Assembly: GCA_045430345.1 (NCBI GenBank)
Contig: JAILXT010000005.1
Coordinates: forward strand, 1-64,000
Length of the DNA: 64,000 nucleotides
Direction of reading: 5' to 3'
Origin: Agarilytica sp045430345
GTDB taxonomy: Bacteria; Pseudomonadota; Gammaproteobacteria; Pseudomonadales; Cellvibrionaceae
The position numbers and the translations under genes were made by a program. The notes under the pieces are model-generated. The model searched no databases and had not been told where the DNA came from. It saw only the letters and a list, made by a program, of their open reading frames with translations. Positions 33,803 to 43,206 of this stretch are shown piece after piece. Numbering within the stretch: the first letter of the stretch is position 1; every line of letters begins with the position of its first letter.

Positions 33803-34537
33803 TCAAGCGACCGGCTTATCGAAGTCAATACCTAAACGGCGACCTACCGCTTCATATGACTCCACCACATTCCCCAAGCCCTGACGGAATCGGTCTTTAT
33901 CTAACTTTTCTCGTGTTTCCGCATCCCAGATACGACAACCATCGGGTGAAAACTCATCACCTAGCACGATACTGCCTTCGAACACGCCAAATTCAAGTTT
34001 GTAATCGACCAACAACATCCCGGCATCACTGAATATCTTTTTAAGAACGTCATTCACTTTAAAGGTCAGTACTTTCATTTGCTCAACCTGCTCGTCAGTT
34101 GCCCAACCAAAAGAGCGAATATGATAGTCATTTATCATCGGGTCACCCAAATCGTCATCCTTCAAAAAGAATTCGAATGTGGGGGGATTGAGGTCTGTGC
34201 CCTCTTCAATTTTATACCGTCGACAAATTGATCCTGCCGCTATATTCCTAACAACACACTCTATGGGCAACATATCCAAACGTTTTACAACCGATTCTTG
34301 ATCGCTCAACAAGCAATCAAAATGCGTAGGAATTCCGGCATCTTCAAGTTGCTGCATAATATGGGCGTTAAACTTATTGTTAACCATCCCCTTACGGTCA
34401 AGCTGCTCGCGCTTTTTCCCGTCAAATGCGGAAGTATCATTACGGAAGTGCAAAATAAAGCGATCGTCAACATCAGTTGAATACACAGATTTTGCTTTAC
34501 CAGAATAAAGTTCTGATTTCTTTTCCATCTTCGCCAC
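33803..34537 (-). CDS. purC: SAICAR synthase (phosphoribosylaminoimidazole-succinocarboxamide synthase)
   Basis: A 244-residue enzyme of purine synthesis, joining CAIR and aspartate with ATP. It has the family signatures ELYSGKAKSVY, the Asp-binding GMVNNKFNAHIM region, and IECVVRNIAAGSICRRY. The length matches bacterial PurC (about 237-245). ATG at 34537 or at 34528 could start. It is the last gene of a minus-strand block that runs from dapA through bamC and the MBL hydrolase. Confidence 0.97.
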   Translation of the reverse strand: MAKMEKKSELYSGKAKSVYSTDVDDRFILHFRNDTSAFDGKKREQLDRKGMVNNKFNAHIMQQLEDAGIPTHFDCLLSDQESVVKRLDMLPIECVVRNIAAGSICRRYKIEEGTDLNPPTFEFFLKDDDLGDPMINDYHIRSFGWATDEQVEQMKVLTFKVNDVLKKIFSDAGMLLVDYKLEFGVFEGSIVLGDEFSPDGCRIWDAETREKLDKDRFRQGLGNVVESYEAVGRRLGIDFDKPVA

Positions 34538-34604
34538 CTTAATTGCTACTTTAATTTTCTATAAAACGCGTCTTAATTCGTATCGAGGTAATCATCCATC
34601 ACGC

Positions 34605-35366
34605 TTAGTGAAGCGTTAACCAATCAAACCCAATATCCTGACAAGCAAACCGGATAGACTTCGCTTGTTCAATAACGTGCTCAAGATCTTGTTTTACGCG
34701 ATCCAAGCTATTATTTTTTTCACTAATATGACCAACCACTATTTCTTGTAAACGATCCAAGTTACAGCTCGCCAGAAAGTCCGCCGTTTGTTGGTTGTTC
34801 AGATGCCCCCAATGGCTCGACACACGAGACTTAAGAGATGGCGGATACGGGCCATTTGCCAACATATCCAAGTCATGGTTTGCCTCAACGACAATGCCAT
34901 CGCATTCTTCATATGCTTCAATAATATGAGGCGTCACACTACCTAAATCCGTCAACACACCTAGGTTAAGCCCGCGCTGATCACGAAACACAAATTGTGC
35001 CGGCTCCCGAGCATCATGAGGCACAACGATGGGCGTAACGCGTATGCCCTTTACATCAAAAGCTTCATAATTACGAATAATATTGAGACTTGGAATCACC
35101 CCCAAATCCTTACTCGCCCACGTCCCCTCTGTCATATACACGGGGGTTTTGTATCGGCGAGCTAAGGGGGCAACACCTTTTATGTGGTCTGTGTGTTCAT
35201 GCGTCACGATCACTGCCGTCAATGCTTCTGGCGATATCCCCAAACGCGCCATGCGCTTTTCAGTCTCTTTAACCGTAAATCCACAATCGAGTAATAACAA
35301 CGACTCGCCGTCGTCAATAAGTGTGGCGTTTCCTGAACTCCCACTGCCTAATGACGCAAATCTCAA
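34605..35366 (-). CDS. MBL-fold metallo-hydrolase (YycJ/WalJ-like)
   Basis: A 253-residue cytoplasmic metallo-beta-lactamase-fold protein. The metal motif HEHTDH (in VIVTHEHTDHIKG) and opening FASLGSGSSGNATLI match the YycJ/WalJ group of putative nucleases or phosphodiesterases. Its context (downstream of bamC and upstream of purC) is the usual gammaproteobacterial arrangement. Substrate unknown. Confidence 0.93.
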   Translation of the reverse strand: MRFASLGSGSSGNATLIDDGESLLLLDCGFTVKETEKRMARLGISPEALTAVIVTHEHTDHIKGVAPLARRYKTPVYMTEGTWASKDLGVIPSLNIIRNYEAFDVKGIRVTPIVVPHDAREPAQFVFRDQRGLNLGVLTDLGSVTPHIIEAYEECDGIVVEANHDLDMLANGPYPPSLKSRVSSHWGHLNNQQTADFLASCNLDRLQEIVVGHISEKNNSLDRVKQDLEHVIEQAKSIRFACQDIGFDWLTLH

Positions 35367-35469
35367 TGGCTTTCCTCTGATGTTAATAACTGGAGGTGAA
35401 TACTACGAACATAATGCAGATAAACTAACGGCCGCTAATTTTTCTAACGACCAAAAATGCATTGTTCGC

Positions 35470-36633
35470 CTATATAAGGTTTTTACGAATTTCTCTAAGA
35501 ATCTGTTTAGATAAGGGCGCCGCTAAACGCTCACCATGGAAATCCCGCACCAACACATCCATAGCATCACCGCGCTTCGAAATAACGACAAATAAGCCAA
35601 AGGCTTCAGGAAGCGCTTCCCCGTATGCAACGCCAGGCACTTGACCAAAAACGTTTCGAACGTCTTTGTTTTCTGACAAATTTGCAAGCAGTGTTTTCAT
35701 ACCATAAGGTGCTTTCTCTGGGAGATCGTCCCCAACTAAACGGCCAAAGAAACCTTCTTCCTTTGGTGCGTAACGAACGTAATATAGGCCATGTGAAACA
35801 GCCTCTTCCCATAGGGTAAAACTGTCTTTCTCTAAAGCATGCGCGAGGGATGCTTTCGCGCGCTCCTCGAAAAGCCGAATCCGCATTGTTGGTTCCGGTT
35901 GGCCCTTTAAAAATTCTACTTTCGGAAGCCCGCCAACGTTTTGACCAAGCAGCGATGCCGAATTATTGTTGATGTTTTTCACCAACACCGACGCAAGTTG
36001 ATTTAAGAGAGCCGTCGCCCTCTCGGAGCTTTTAGGCACAGCCTGCCAATCGATGGTTGCAGGGATCGTTTCACCGACACCAAACTCGGCCTGAAGGATA
36101 TGGATTTCCGTCGTTTCAGGATGAACACCCTTTTCAACAGAAAAACGAAACCGAGAAATTTTGTCATCATCTTTGAAGGTAACGTTCCCAGTTTCAATAA
36201 TCCCATTCACTGGGTCACTAGACGCTACACTGAAACCATACAGGGATAAGTAGTTCTGAGCCCGAGGCCACACCTGACTCGTGGAGGCATTTAGAAAAAT
36301 CCACGTGCGTTCGCCAAGCTTTTGCAGCTTAACGCCAACTTCACCTTTTTCCGTATTAATGGGTTCAGGCCGTGGTACTTCGTAATCACCCAGGGTAATT
36401 TGATCGCCAAACTCATCGCGAGGGTCCGCCTCGGGAATCACATATAGCGTCTCTAGCTTTCTGCTGTTCATGCCAGCCGGCACTTCGATTGGCTCCAAAG
36501 CACCTGTTTTCAAATAATCTTTACCCTTGCCACGAAATACACCGCGCTCACCGTACATGCTTGCACAACCAACACTTAGAGCAAGCGAAAGCCCCAAACA
36601 GACTTTTACTACAGAATTAAATGACAAATACAT
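35470..36633 (-). CDS. bamC: Outer membrane protein assembly factor BamC
   Basis: A 387-residue lipoprotein (LALSVGCAS) of the BAM complex, which inserts beta-barrels into the outer membrane. The N-terminal unstructured part and two helix-grip domains fit BamC/NlpB, including the WPRAQNYLSLYGFSVASSDP segment. It lies 15 bp after dapA, as in E. coli and relatives. The sequence is divergent from enteric BamC but synteny is decisive. Confidence 0.92.
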   Translation of the reverse strand: MYLSFNSVVKVCLGLSLALSVGCASMYGERGVFRGKGKDYLKTGALEPIEVPAGMNSRKLETLYVIPEADPRDEFGDQITLGDYEVPRPEPINTEKGEVGVKLQKLGERTWIFLNASTSQVWPRAQNYLSLYGFSVASSDPVNGIIETGNVTFKDDDKISRFRFSVEKGVHPETTEIHILQAEFGVGETIPATIDWQAVPKSSERATALLNQLASVLVKNINNNSASLLGQNVGGLPKVEFLKGQPEPTMRIRLFEERAKASLAHALEKDSFTLWEEAVSHGLYYVRYAPKEEGFFGRLVGDDLPEKAPYGMKTLLANLSENKDVRNVFGQVPGVAYGEALPEAFGLFVVISKRGDAMDVLVRDFHGERLAAPLSKQILREIRKNLI

Positions 36634-36648
36634 ATTATAAAAAAGGCC

Positions 36649-37524
36649 TTATAGCGCACCGCACTGTTGCATGGCTTCCGCTAGCTCAGACTCAAACTGT
36701 TTATCGAGCAGCGTTAACGGTAGACGAATTGTGTTTTCCATGAGTCCCATTTTTGCAACGGCCCACTTAACCGGGATCGGGTTTGCTTCCAAAAATAGTG
36801 CTTTATGTAAAGGTAATAGTGACTCATCGATCGCTCGAGCCTCTTCGACCTGGCCATCTGCGATCAGTTCACACATGCGCGAGGTTTGCTTGGGCATAAC
36901 ATTGGCCGTCACTGAAATCTCGCCATGACCACCCAAGCGCATAAACTCCAAAGCGGTCAGGTCATCTCCGGAATAAAGTAAGAAGTCATCCTCGACCAAG
37001 GCTTTGATTTCAGCCAAACGCTCCATACTCCCAGTTGCTTCTTTAATGCCGATAATATTATTCACTTTGGCCAAGCGCGCTACAGTTTCTGGCAGCATAT
37101 CGACCGCAGTCCGTCCCGGTACGTTGTAAAGAATCTGAGGCACATTTACAGCATCCGCAATAGCCAAGTGATGTAAATACAAGCCTTCTTGCGTGGGCTT
37201 ATTGTAATAAGGCGAAACAAGTAAACACGCATCTACGCCTGCATCTTTTGCGCGTTTAGTAAGGAATATGGCTTCTTTCGTGGAGTTGGCACCAGTACCC
37301 GCAATCACGGGGATACGGCCGTTAACCTGATCCACAACCGCTCGAATAACCTGAATATGCTCTTCAACATCGATAGTCGCAGATTCACCCGTGGTACCAA
37401 CCGCAACAATTCCGTGCGTTCCCTGTTCAATATGCCACTCCACCAGCTTATTCAGAGCGTCCCAATCCACAGAAAGATCCGCCTTCATAGGCGTCACAAG
37501 GGCGACCATACTGCCTTTTAACAT
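36649..37524 (-). CDS. dapA: 4-hydroxy-tetrahydrodipicolinate synthase
   Basis: A 291-residue TIM-barrel aldolase that condenses pyruvate with aspartate semialdehyde, the first dedicated step to diaminopimelate and lysine. The Schiff-base lysine is in IGIKEATG and the catalytic tyrosine in SPYYNKPTQEG. The GTTGES pyruvate-binding motif is present. I chose the ATG at 37524, with GGAG eight bases upstream, over the in-frame GTG at 37536. Confidence 0.97.
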   Translation of the reverse strand: MLKGSMVALVTPMKADLSVDWDALNKLVEWHIEQGTHGIVAVGTTGESATIDVEEHIQVIRAVVDQVNGRIPVIAGTGANSTKEAIFLTKRAKDAGVDACLLVSPYYNKPTQEGLYLHHLAIADAVNVPQILYNVPGRTAVDMLPETVARLAKVNNIIGIKEATGSMERLAEIKALVEDDFLLYSGDDLTALEFMRLGGHGEISVTANVMPKQTSRMCELIADGQVEEARAIDESLLPLHKALFLEANPIPVKWAVAKMGLMENTIRLPLTLLDKQFESELAEAMQQCGAL

Positions 37525-37655
37525 GGGGAACTCCACTTTGATTAGAACTGGGAAAAATTAGGGGGGCAATATTACTGAGCTATGGCTACAGTCTCAAGCC
37601 ATTTAGCCTAATGAAGAGAAAACTAAGGCGACAGCCCACTACTTCGCGAATAACG

Positions 37656-38666
37656 CTATGATTCTGCTTGCTTCCTTTTCTTCTCTCGTAGCTTATCTCT
37701 GCGCTTCTTGCGACGCTGAAAGGATTTCAAACCATCCAACTCATAAAAATCGTGTTGCCCATCCGGGCGGCTTTTGAATCGTCTGTGCACCCACAGGTAC
37801 TGCTCTGGACACTCCCTTATTCGGGCCTCTAAAAACTGGTTCACGTTACAGGCATCGTCGTTCTCGTTTTGGCCATACCCATCAATCGGCGGATATATCT
37901 TCACCCTGTAACCCGAACCATCCGGTTTCCGAGTTGCGCAATAAGAGAGGACTTTGGCCCGCCCCATTTTGGCAAGCTGGCTCCCGGCGGTCACAGTTGC
38001 CGCGTCAACGCCCATAAAAGGGACGAATACGCTATAGCGGCGCCCGTAATCCTGATCAGGCAAGTAAAACAGAATATTGCCCGTTCTTAGGGCCTTTACC
38101 ATTTTACGAACATCCTTTCTTGGCACTGCAACGGTCTCAGGGCCGTGACGCTCACGACCTTTACGCATAAGGTACTCATACACCGCGTTTGCATGGGGCC
38201 GGTAAACACCATAATTCTGCTCGGGATAAGATGAATTTATCGCCGCTAGCCCAATTTCCATCGAGGTGAAATGATAGTTATAAAGCAATACACCCTGCCC
38301 ATCGGCAAGGGCATCCATTAAAAGGGGGAAACCTTCGATATCCAGCACCCGCTTCAAACGCCACTTTGGCCAAAACCAGGCAATGCCGCTATCCACAACA
38401 CCCCGACCAACCGATTCCATGCTTCGCCAGAACAAATCATTCTGCTCCGCTTCACTCAATTCAGGGAAGCATAAGGCGATGTTTTTTCGTGCGACGATGC
38501 TTCTGCGCTCGCTTAGCATAGCGGCGACACGCCCCAACATCGCTCCACACCACATAAGCACCCGAAAAGGTAAAATTTGGACGAATACGTACCAGCAGCC
38601 AAAGCCTAGCCAAACGAGCCAGTACTTTGGGTGAAATAAACGAAGTGAAAATGTAACGCGGCCCAT
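37656..38666 (-). CDS. Lysophospholipid acyltransferase (LpxL/HtrB family)
   Basis: A 336-residue inner-membrane acyltransferase of lipid A biosynthesis. It adds a secondary acyl chain from acyl-ACP to the Kdo-lipid A precursor. The HX4E catalytic motif is HFTSME. A second family motif region is YLPDQDYGRRYSVFVPFMG. The C-terminus is strongly basic (RRKKRRDKLREKKRKQ), longer than in E. coli LpxL. It could be LpxL or a related late acyltransferase. It follows an aldo/keto reductase gene by 18 bp. Confidence 0.9.
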   Translation of the reverse strand: MGRVTFSLRLFHPKYWLVWLGFGCWYVFVQILPFRVLMWCGAMLGRVAAMLSERRSIVARKNIALCFPELSEAEQNDLFWRSMESVGRGVVDSGIAWFWPKWRLKRVLDIEGFPLLMDALADGQGVLLYNYHFTSMEIGLAAINSSYPEQNYGVYRPHANAVYEYLMRKGRERHGPETVAVPRKDVRKMVKALRTGNILFYLPDQDYGRRYSVFVPFMGVDAATVTAGSQLAKMGRAKVLSYCATRKPDGSGYRVKIYPPIDGYGQNENDDACNVNQFLEARIRECPEQYLWVHRRFKSRPDGQHDFYELDGLKSFQRRKKRRDKLREKKRKQAES

Positions 38667-38684
38667 AAGATCTAAAATACCGTT

Positions 38685-39728
38685 CTATGGCGCTGGATTG
38701 GGGTTTTGCTCATGGATTTCATCAATCTTTGCCAAAACCTCGTCTTCCAACACAATATTCATACTTTCAATATTGGCTTTTAACTGCGCCAAATTTGTTG
38801 CGCCTATGATGTTCGATGTCACGGCTTGACGCTGATTGACAAAGGCTAACGCCATTTGAGCAGGGTTTAATCCGACAGAATTCGCAAGCTCAACGTAAGC
38901 TCTGGTCGCCCGCTCGGAACCTTCATTTAGGTAACGCTGAAAACGCTCAAATAGTGTAAGGCGTGCCCCAGCCGGGCGCTGGCCATTTAAATACTTCCCA
39001 CTTAATGCACCAAACGCCAAGGGAGAATACGCTAATAATCCGACCTTTTCTCGTATGGCCATTTCCCCTGCACCAATATCAAAGGTACGGTTAAGGAGAT
39101 TATAAGGGTTTTGTACGGAAACGATTCTAGGCAAATCAAGCTTGTCAGAAAGTCTCAAATACTCATGCATCCCCCACGGGGTTTCGTTCGATATACCGAT
39201 ATGCCTTACTTTGCCGGATTTAACTACATCACTTAAGGCACTTAAGGTTTCTTCTATCTCGATACCATCATCTTCGCCATGTCGATACTCCAGGCGGCCA
39301 AAAAAATTCGTTGCGCGCTCAGGCCAATGCACTTGGTATAAATCCACGTAGTCTGTTTTTAAGCGACGTAATGAGTCATCGATCGCCTGATCGATGTGGG
39401 CTTTATTTAAACGAGCACCGTCACGAATATGCCCCAAACCACTATTACGAGAAGAGCGCCCCGTCACTTTAGTCGCCAAAACCACCTTATCGCGCATCCC
39501 GCGCTCGGCTAGCCAATCCCCCATATAGGTCTCTGTGAGCCCCTGAGTTTCAGGACGAGGCGGAACCGGGTACATTTCTGCAACATCGAAAAAATTTACC
39601 CCCATATCGACCGCCATATCCATCTGAGCAAAAGCATCCTTCTGAGTATTTTGCTCGCCCCAGGTCATCGAACCCAAACAAATAAGGCTTACATCAATAT
39701 CGGTATTACCAAGCTTATTAAATTTCAT
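38685..39728 (-). CDS. Aldo/keto reductase (Tas-like)
   Basis: A 347-residue NADP(H)-dependent TIM-barrel reductase. The catalytic tetrad is recognisable: FFDVAEMY (Asp and Tyr), LATKVTG (Lys) and YQVHWPE (His). The length and the insertion after MYP match the Tas/YajO-type group. Physiological substrate unknown. The ATG at 39728 has GGAG about ten bases upstream. Confidence 0.95.
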   Translation of the reverse strand: MKFNKLGNTDIDVSLICLGSMTWGEQNTQKDAFAQMDMAVDMGVNFFDVAEMYPVPPRPETQGLTETYMGDWLAERGMRDKVVLATKVTGRSSRNSGLGHIRDGARLNKAHIDQAIDDSLRRLKTDYVDLYQVHWPERATNFFGRLEYRHGEDDGIEIEETLSALSDVVKSGKVRHIGISNETPWGMHEYLRLSDKLDLPRIVSVQNPYNLLNRTFDIGAGEMAIREKVGLLAYSPLAFGALSGKYLNGQRPAGARLTLFERFQRYLNEGSERATRAYVELANSVGLNPAQMALAFVNQRQAVTSNIIGATNLAQLKANIESMNIVLEDEVLAKIDEIHEQNPNPAP

Positions 39729-39804
39729 TCGGAAGACTCCATACACTGACGATAAGTAACAAAGATATCAGACTAGATAGAAAGGAATAGTTCGTAAAAA
39801 CAAA

Positions 39805-39832
39805 CAAAAAAGGCGGTGATCATTCACCGCCC
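39805..39832 (-). terminator. Rho-independent terminator of fabV
   Basis: On the minus strand GGCGGTG-AATGAT-CACCGCC is followed by a T-run. It lies about 30 bp past the fabV stop. Confidence 0.93.
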
Positions 39833-39862
39833 ATCATAGAAGAGAACCGTTAAAAGCGCATT

Positions 39863-41047
39863 TTAAAATTCAACGGCGACTTCAGGGCTAAGATCTGCTT
39901 CGTAATCAACACCGTCGTAACCAAAACCAAACAGTCTCAAAAAATCATCGTGATGGCCTTTAAAGTCGGTAATTTCTAGCAAGTTTTCTTCTGTAACAAC
40001 CGGCCAGATAGCCTCCACTTTTTCTTGAATATCACGGGCTAATTCACGGTCGTCCATTCTGAAACGGGTTTTGTCGTCTAGACGCGGGCTATCGGTATAC
40101 AAACCTTCTGTAAATAAACGGTACGCTTGCTCAATACAGCCTTCGTGGCTGCCCGCTTCTTTCATCACTTTATACAAGATAGAGATGTACAAAGGCATGA
40201 TCGGAATCGCAGCGCTCGCCTGTGTCACTAGAGCCTTCAATACGGCCACGTTAGACTGACCATTCAAACCACCTAATGATTGATTGATTGCACTACACGC
40301 TCGATCCAAATCTTCTTTTGCTTTACCAATGGTCGCATGCCCATATATCGGCCAAGTAATTTTTTCACCAAGATAGGTGAACGCGGTGGTTTTACAGTTT
40401 TCACTTAAGACGTCCGCCTCTTTTAGGGCTTCAATCCACATTTCCCAGTCTTCACCGCCCATCACTTTAACCGTGCTCTCGATTTCTTCTTCGTTAGCAG
40501 GCTCAACGGTCATATCGGTGATTTTCAGCGTATCCGTATTCAGGCTTTTTTCAGTAAAACCCTTGCCTATCGGTTTCAAGGTAGAGTTGTACGTTACCCC
40601 CGTATTCGGGTCAGTTCTACGTGGGGAAGCCAAGCTATATACCACTAGATCCACTTTACCCAAATCCGCCTTAATGGTCTCAATCGCCTGAGCTTTAATC
40701 TCATTAGAGAATGCATCCCCATTAATGCTCTTTGCGTAAAGCCCAGCCGCCTTGGCCTTCTCTTCAAACGCGGCCGCATTATAAAATCCAGCAGAGCCTG
40801 TTTTGCGCTCAGTAGCAGGCTTCTCAAAAAATAAACCCAGAGTCTTTGCGCCGTAGCCAAAAGCCGCGCTAATACGAGAAGCCAATCCGTAGCCTGTAGA
40901 GGCGCCGATGACCAATACATTCTTAGGCCCATCGCCAAGCGGCCCTTGCTGCTTAATAAAATCAATTTGCTCTTGTACATTCTGAGCACAACCCACTGGG
41001 TGAGCATTAATACAGATGAAGCCGCGAACCTTTGGTTTAATGATCAT
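39863..41047 (-). CDS. fabV: Trans-2-enoyl-ACP/CoA reductase FabV
   Basis: A 394-residue short-chain-dehydrogenase-like enzyme. It reduces trans-2-enoyl-ACP with NADH in fatty-acid elongation. It has the FabV signatures MIIKPKVRGFICINAHP at the N-terminus, the NAD loop VIGASTGYGLASRI, and VVYSLASPRR. FabV is resistant to triclosan in species where it has been tested. It stands alone between two oppositely oriented genes. Confidence 0.97.
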   Translation of the reverse strand: MIIKPKVRGFICINAHPVGCAQNVQEQIDFIKQQGPLGDGPKNVLVIGASTGYGLASRISAAFGYGAKTLGLFFEKPATERKTGSAGFYNAAAFEEKAKAAGLYAKSINGDAFSNEIKAQAIETIKADLGKVDLVVYSLASPRRTDPNTGVTYNSTLKPIGKGFTEKSLNTDTLKITDMTVEPANEEEIESTVKVMGGEDWEMWIEALKEADVLSENCKTTAFTYLGEKITWPIYGHATIGKAKEDLDRACSAINQSLGGLNGQSNVAVLKALVTQASAAIPIMPLYISILYKVMKEAGSHEGCIEQAYRLFTEGLYTDSPRLDDKTRFRMDDRELARDIQEKVEAIWPVVTEENLLEITDFKGHHDDFLRLFGFGYDGVDYEADLSPEVAVEF

Positions 41048-41194
41048 ATTTTCTCCGCCATAACACCGTTATGAAGCATTTTGAGTATACTAGCGCCAGA
41101 CAAGTGGCTCTGTTTTAAGGCGGGCATTATAACCGAAGCCCTACTTTGTGCGAGCCATTCTGAAACATTCAACACCCAACATTGAACATATTTT

Positions 41195-41767
41195 ATGCAA
41201 AACCTACGCTTTGCCACGACTGACCTATGGGTCGAAACTGTTTTAAGTGATTTCGACGCCTTCTTGATCGACCATGCCGCTGCTGAAAAAAAAGCGTCTG
41301 GGATGGCCGTTTCCATGCTTTCTCATTACCCCGATAGAAAAGAGCTTGTCGAAGCCATGATCGACTTATCTATTGAGGAAATGACTCACTTCCGCGAAGT
41401 CGTAAAGATCATGACGCAACGCGGCCTTATCCTTGGGGCGGATAAAAAAGATGCTTACATCGCCCAGCTGAGAAACCTCACCCGCAAAGGTAGCGATGTA
41501 TATTTCCTCGATCGCTTGATATTGGGGGGGATTATCGAAGCGCGTGGATGTGAACGCTTTGGCTTAGTCGCAAAAGCCTTGCCTAGCGGCGACCTTAAAA
41601 AATTCTATCTCGCAATCACTGAATCAGAATCCCGTCACGAAAATCTTTTTATTGAACTCGCCAATATTTATTTCCCAACAGACATAGTGAATGCGCGCGT
41701 GGATGAACTGCTCGATGAAGAAGCGCGCATATGTGAATCATTACCTATTATTTCAGCGCTGCACTAA
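41195..41767 (+). CDS. miaE: tRNA-(ms[2]io[6]A)-hydroxylase
   Basis: A 190-residue diiron monooxygenase that hydroxylates the isopentenyl group of modified A37 in tRNA. The diiron ligands appear in DLSIEEMTHFREVV (ExxH) and ITESESRHENLF (ExxxxH region). The length is that of the shorter MiaE-like subfamily (about 190-200). The gene is divergent from fabV across a 147-bp gap. Confidence 0.93.
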   Translation: MQNLRFATTDLWVETVLSDFDAFLIDHAAAEKKASGMAVSMLSHYPDRKELVEAMIDLSIEEMTHFREVVKIMTQRGLILGADKKDAYIAQLRNLTRKGSDVYFLDRLILGGIIEARGCERFGLVAKALPSGDLKKFYLAITESESRHENLFIELANIYFPTDIVNARVDELLDEEARICESLPIISALH

Positions 41768-41782
41768 GGTTTGTGAGTAGAC

Positions 41783-43072
41783 GTGACCTCGGCTATAGAA
41801 AAGTATTTGTCTCGCTACGCTGAGCCCGAAGCGGCTTTCCTCGCTACAGCCTCTACGGCCACCGCCGAATTACCGTCGATAAAGAATGCGTTAACACAAC
41901 ATTCTGGCGTGCATTTTGAAAGCTGTCTCGTTATACCGGCTTACAATGAATCCTTGGGTTTTATTGAACGGCTAAAACAACACCCTCACATTTCACATGT
42001 GCTTTTAATTCTCGTTATTAATCAGCCCGAGAATTCCGAAAGCGCAATAAAAAACCAACAACTATTCAATACTCTGACAACACCCAAAAATATAATAGCA
42101 ACAGATAAAAATATTGCCTTCATACAAACGGGCGCCCTCCGAGCGCTCATCGTTGACCGATTTTCTGAGACAAATCGCATCCCCATAAAGCAAGGCGTCG
42201 GTCTCGCCAGGAAAATTGGCGCAGACATCGCCTGCCAGCTATATGTCGACGGTCTGATAAAAGACAATAAGTCGAACGGTCAGTGGATATTCTCTACCGA
42301 TGCCGACGCTCACCTTCCTCACAATTATTTTAACATTGGCCATATAAAATCAGATCTTAGAGTATTTAATTTTCATCACATTAAAAATCCCTCAGAAATT
42401 TCTTCTGCTACAGGTCAATATGAACAAGCACTCAAGTATTACCAAAAAGCATTGGAATGGTCTGGCTCACCTTATGCGTTCTATGCACTGGGAAGTGTTT
42501 TAGCCTTCCAGGTAGATGCATATAGCAAAGTCCGTGGTTTTCCTAAACGTTCTGCAGGCGAGGATTTTTACTTATTAAATAAACTCATCAAACAAGGACG
42601 CGTTACCTTCGATCCATCCATCACGGTTCAAATAGAACCACGTATCTCCGATAGAGTACCTTTTGGTACCGGCCCCGCCGTTAAAGCCATTATTGAAAAA
42701 AATAAAGATAATGAAGAATACACCTATTACAACCCCGAAATATTTACACTCCTGAAAACGTGGATACGCTGGGCGACAACACAACTACCTAATGCATGCC
42801 TAAGCGACCAAAATAACGCCTCTAACTGGAAAGAGCTCATCCAAGGATCTCTACCCGACACAATTATCGATACAATCGATTCACTTAAGTTCGAGGAGTT
42901 TGTGAATCATGCGTCACACCAATGCCGTACAAACGCCGCATTTATAGAACATTTTCATAATTGGTTTGATGGATTTAAAACCCTTAAATTTATTCATTAT
43001 TTACAGCGTTATTATCACCCGGCCATACCGATTAACGAGTGTATAAAAGCCCATAAAAACTGGGAAATGTAA
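41783..43072 (+). CDS. Glycosyltransferase family 2-like protein
   Basis: A 429-residue soluble protein. CLVIPAYNES near residue 50 and the DxD-like FSTDADAHLP near 170 are the nucleotide-sugar-binding motifs of GT-A/GT2 enzymes; AGEDFYLLNKL is the acid motif. The sugar and acceptor are unknown. It starts with GTG 15 bp after miaE, so the two may be co-transcribed. Confidence 0.8.
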   Translation: MTSAIEKYLSRYAEPEAAFLATASTATAELPSIKNALTQHSGVHFESCLVIPAYNESLGFIERLKQHPHISHVLLILVINQPENSESAIKNQQLFNTLTTPKNIIATDKNIAFIQTGALRALIVDRFSETNRIPIKQGVGLARKIGADIACQLYVDGLIKDNKSNGQWIFSTDADAHLPHNYFNIGHIKSDLRVFNFHHIKNPSEISSATGQYEQALKYYQKALEWSGSPYAFYALGSVLAFQVDAYSKVRGFPKRSAGEDFYLLNKLIKQGRVTFDPSITVQIEPRISDRVPFGTGPAVKAIIEKNKDNEEYTYYNPEIFTLLKTWIRWATTQLPNACLSDQNNASNWKELIQGSLPDTIIDTIDSLKFEEFVNHASHQCRTNAAFIEHFHNWFDGFKTLKFIHYLQRYYHPAIPINECIKAHKNWEM

Positions 43073-43206
43073 TTGCTATATCGATTACACTGATTTTCAA
43101 ATCGCTCACATCACACCCACGTCTCATTTTTAAAAATATGCGTCGCTAAGTAAGAGTCCCTTGTTTATACTTTCACTGCATAATAATTAGGCAGCTGTTA
43201 TAGCTT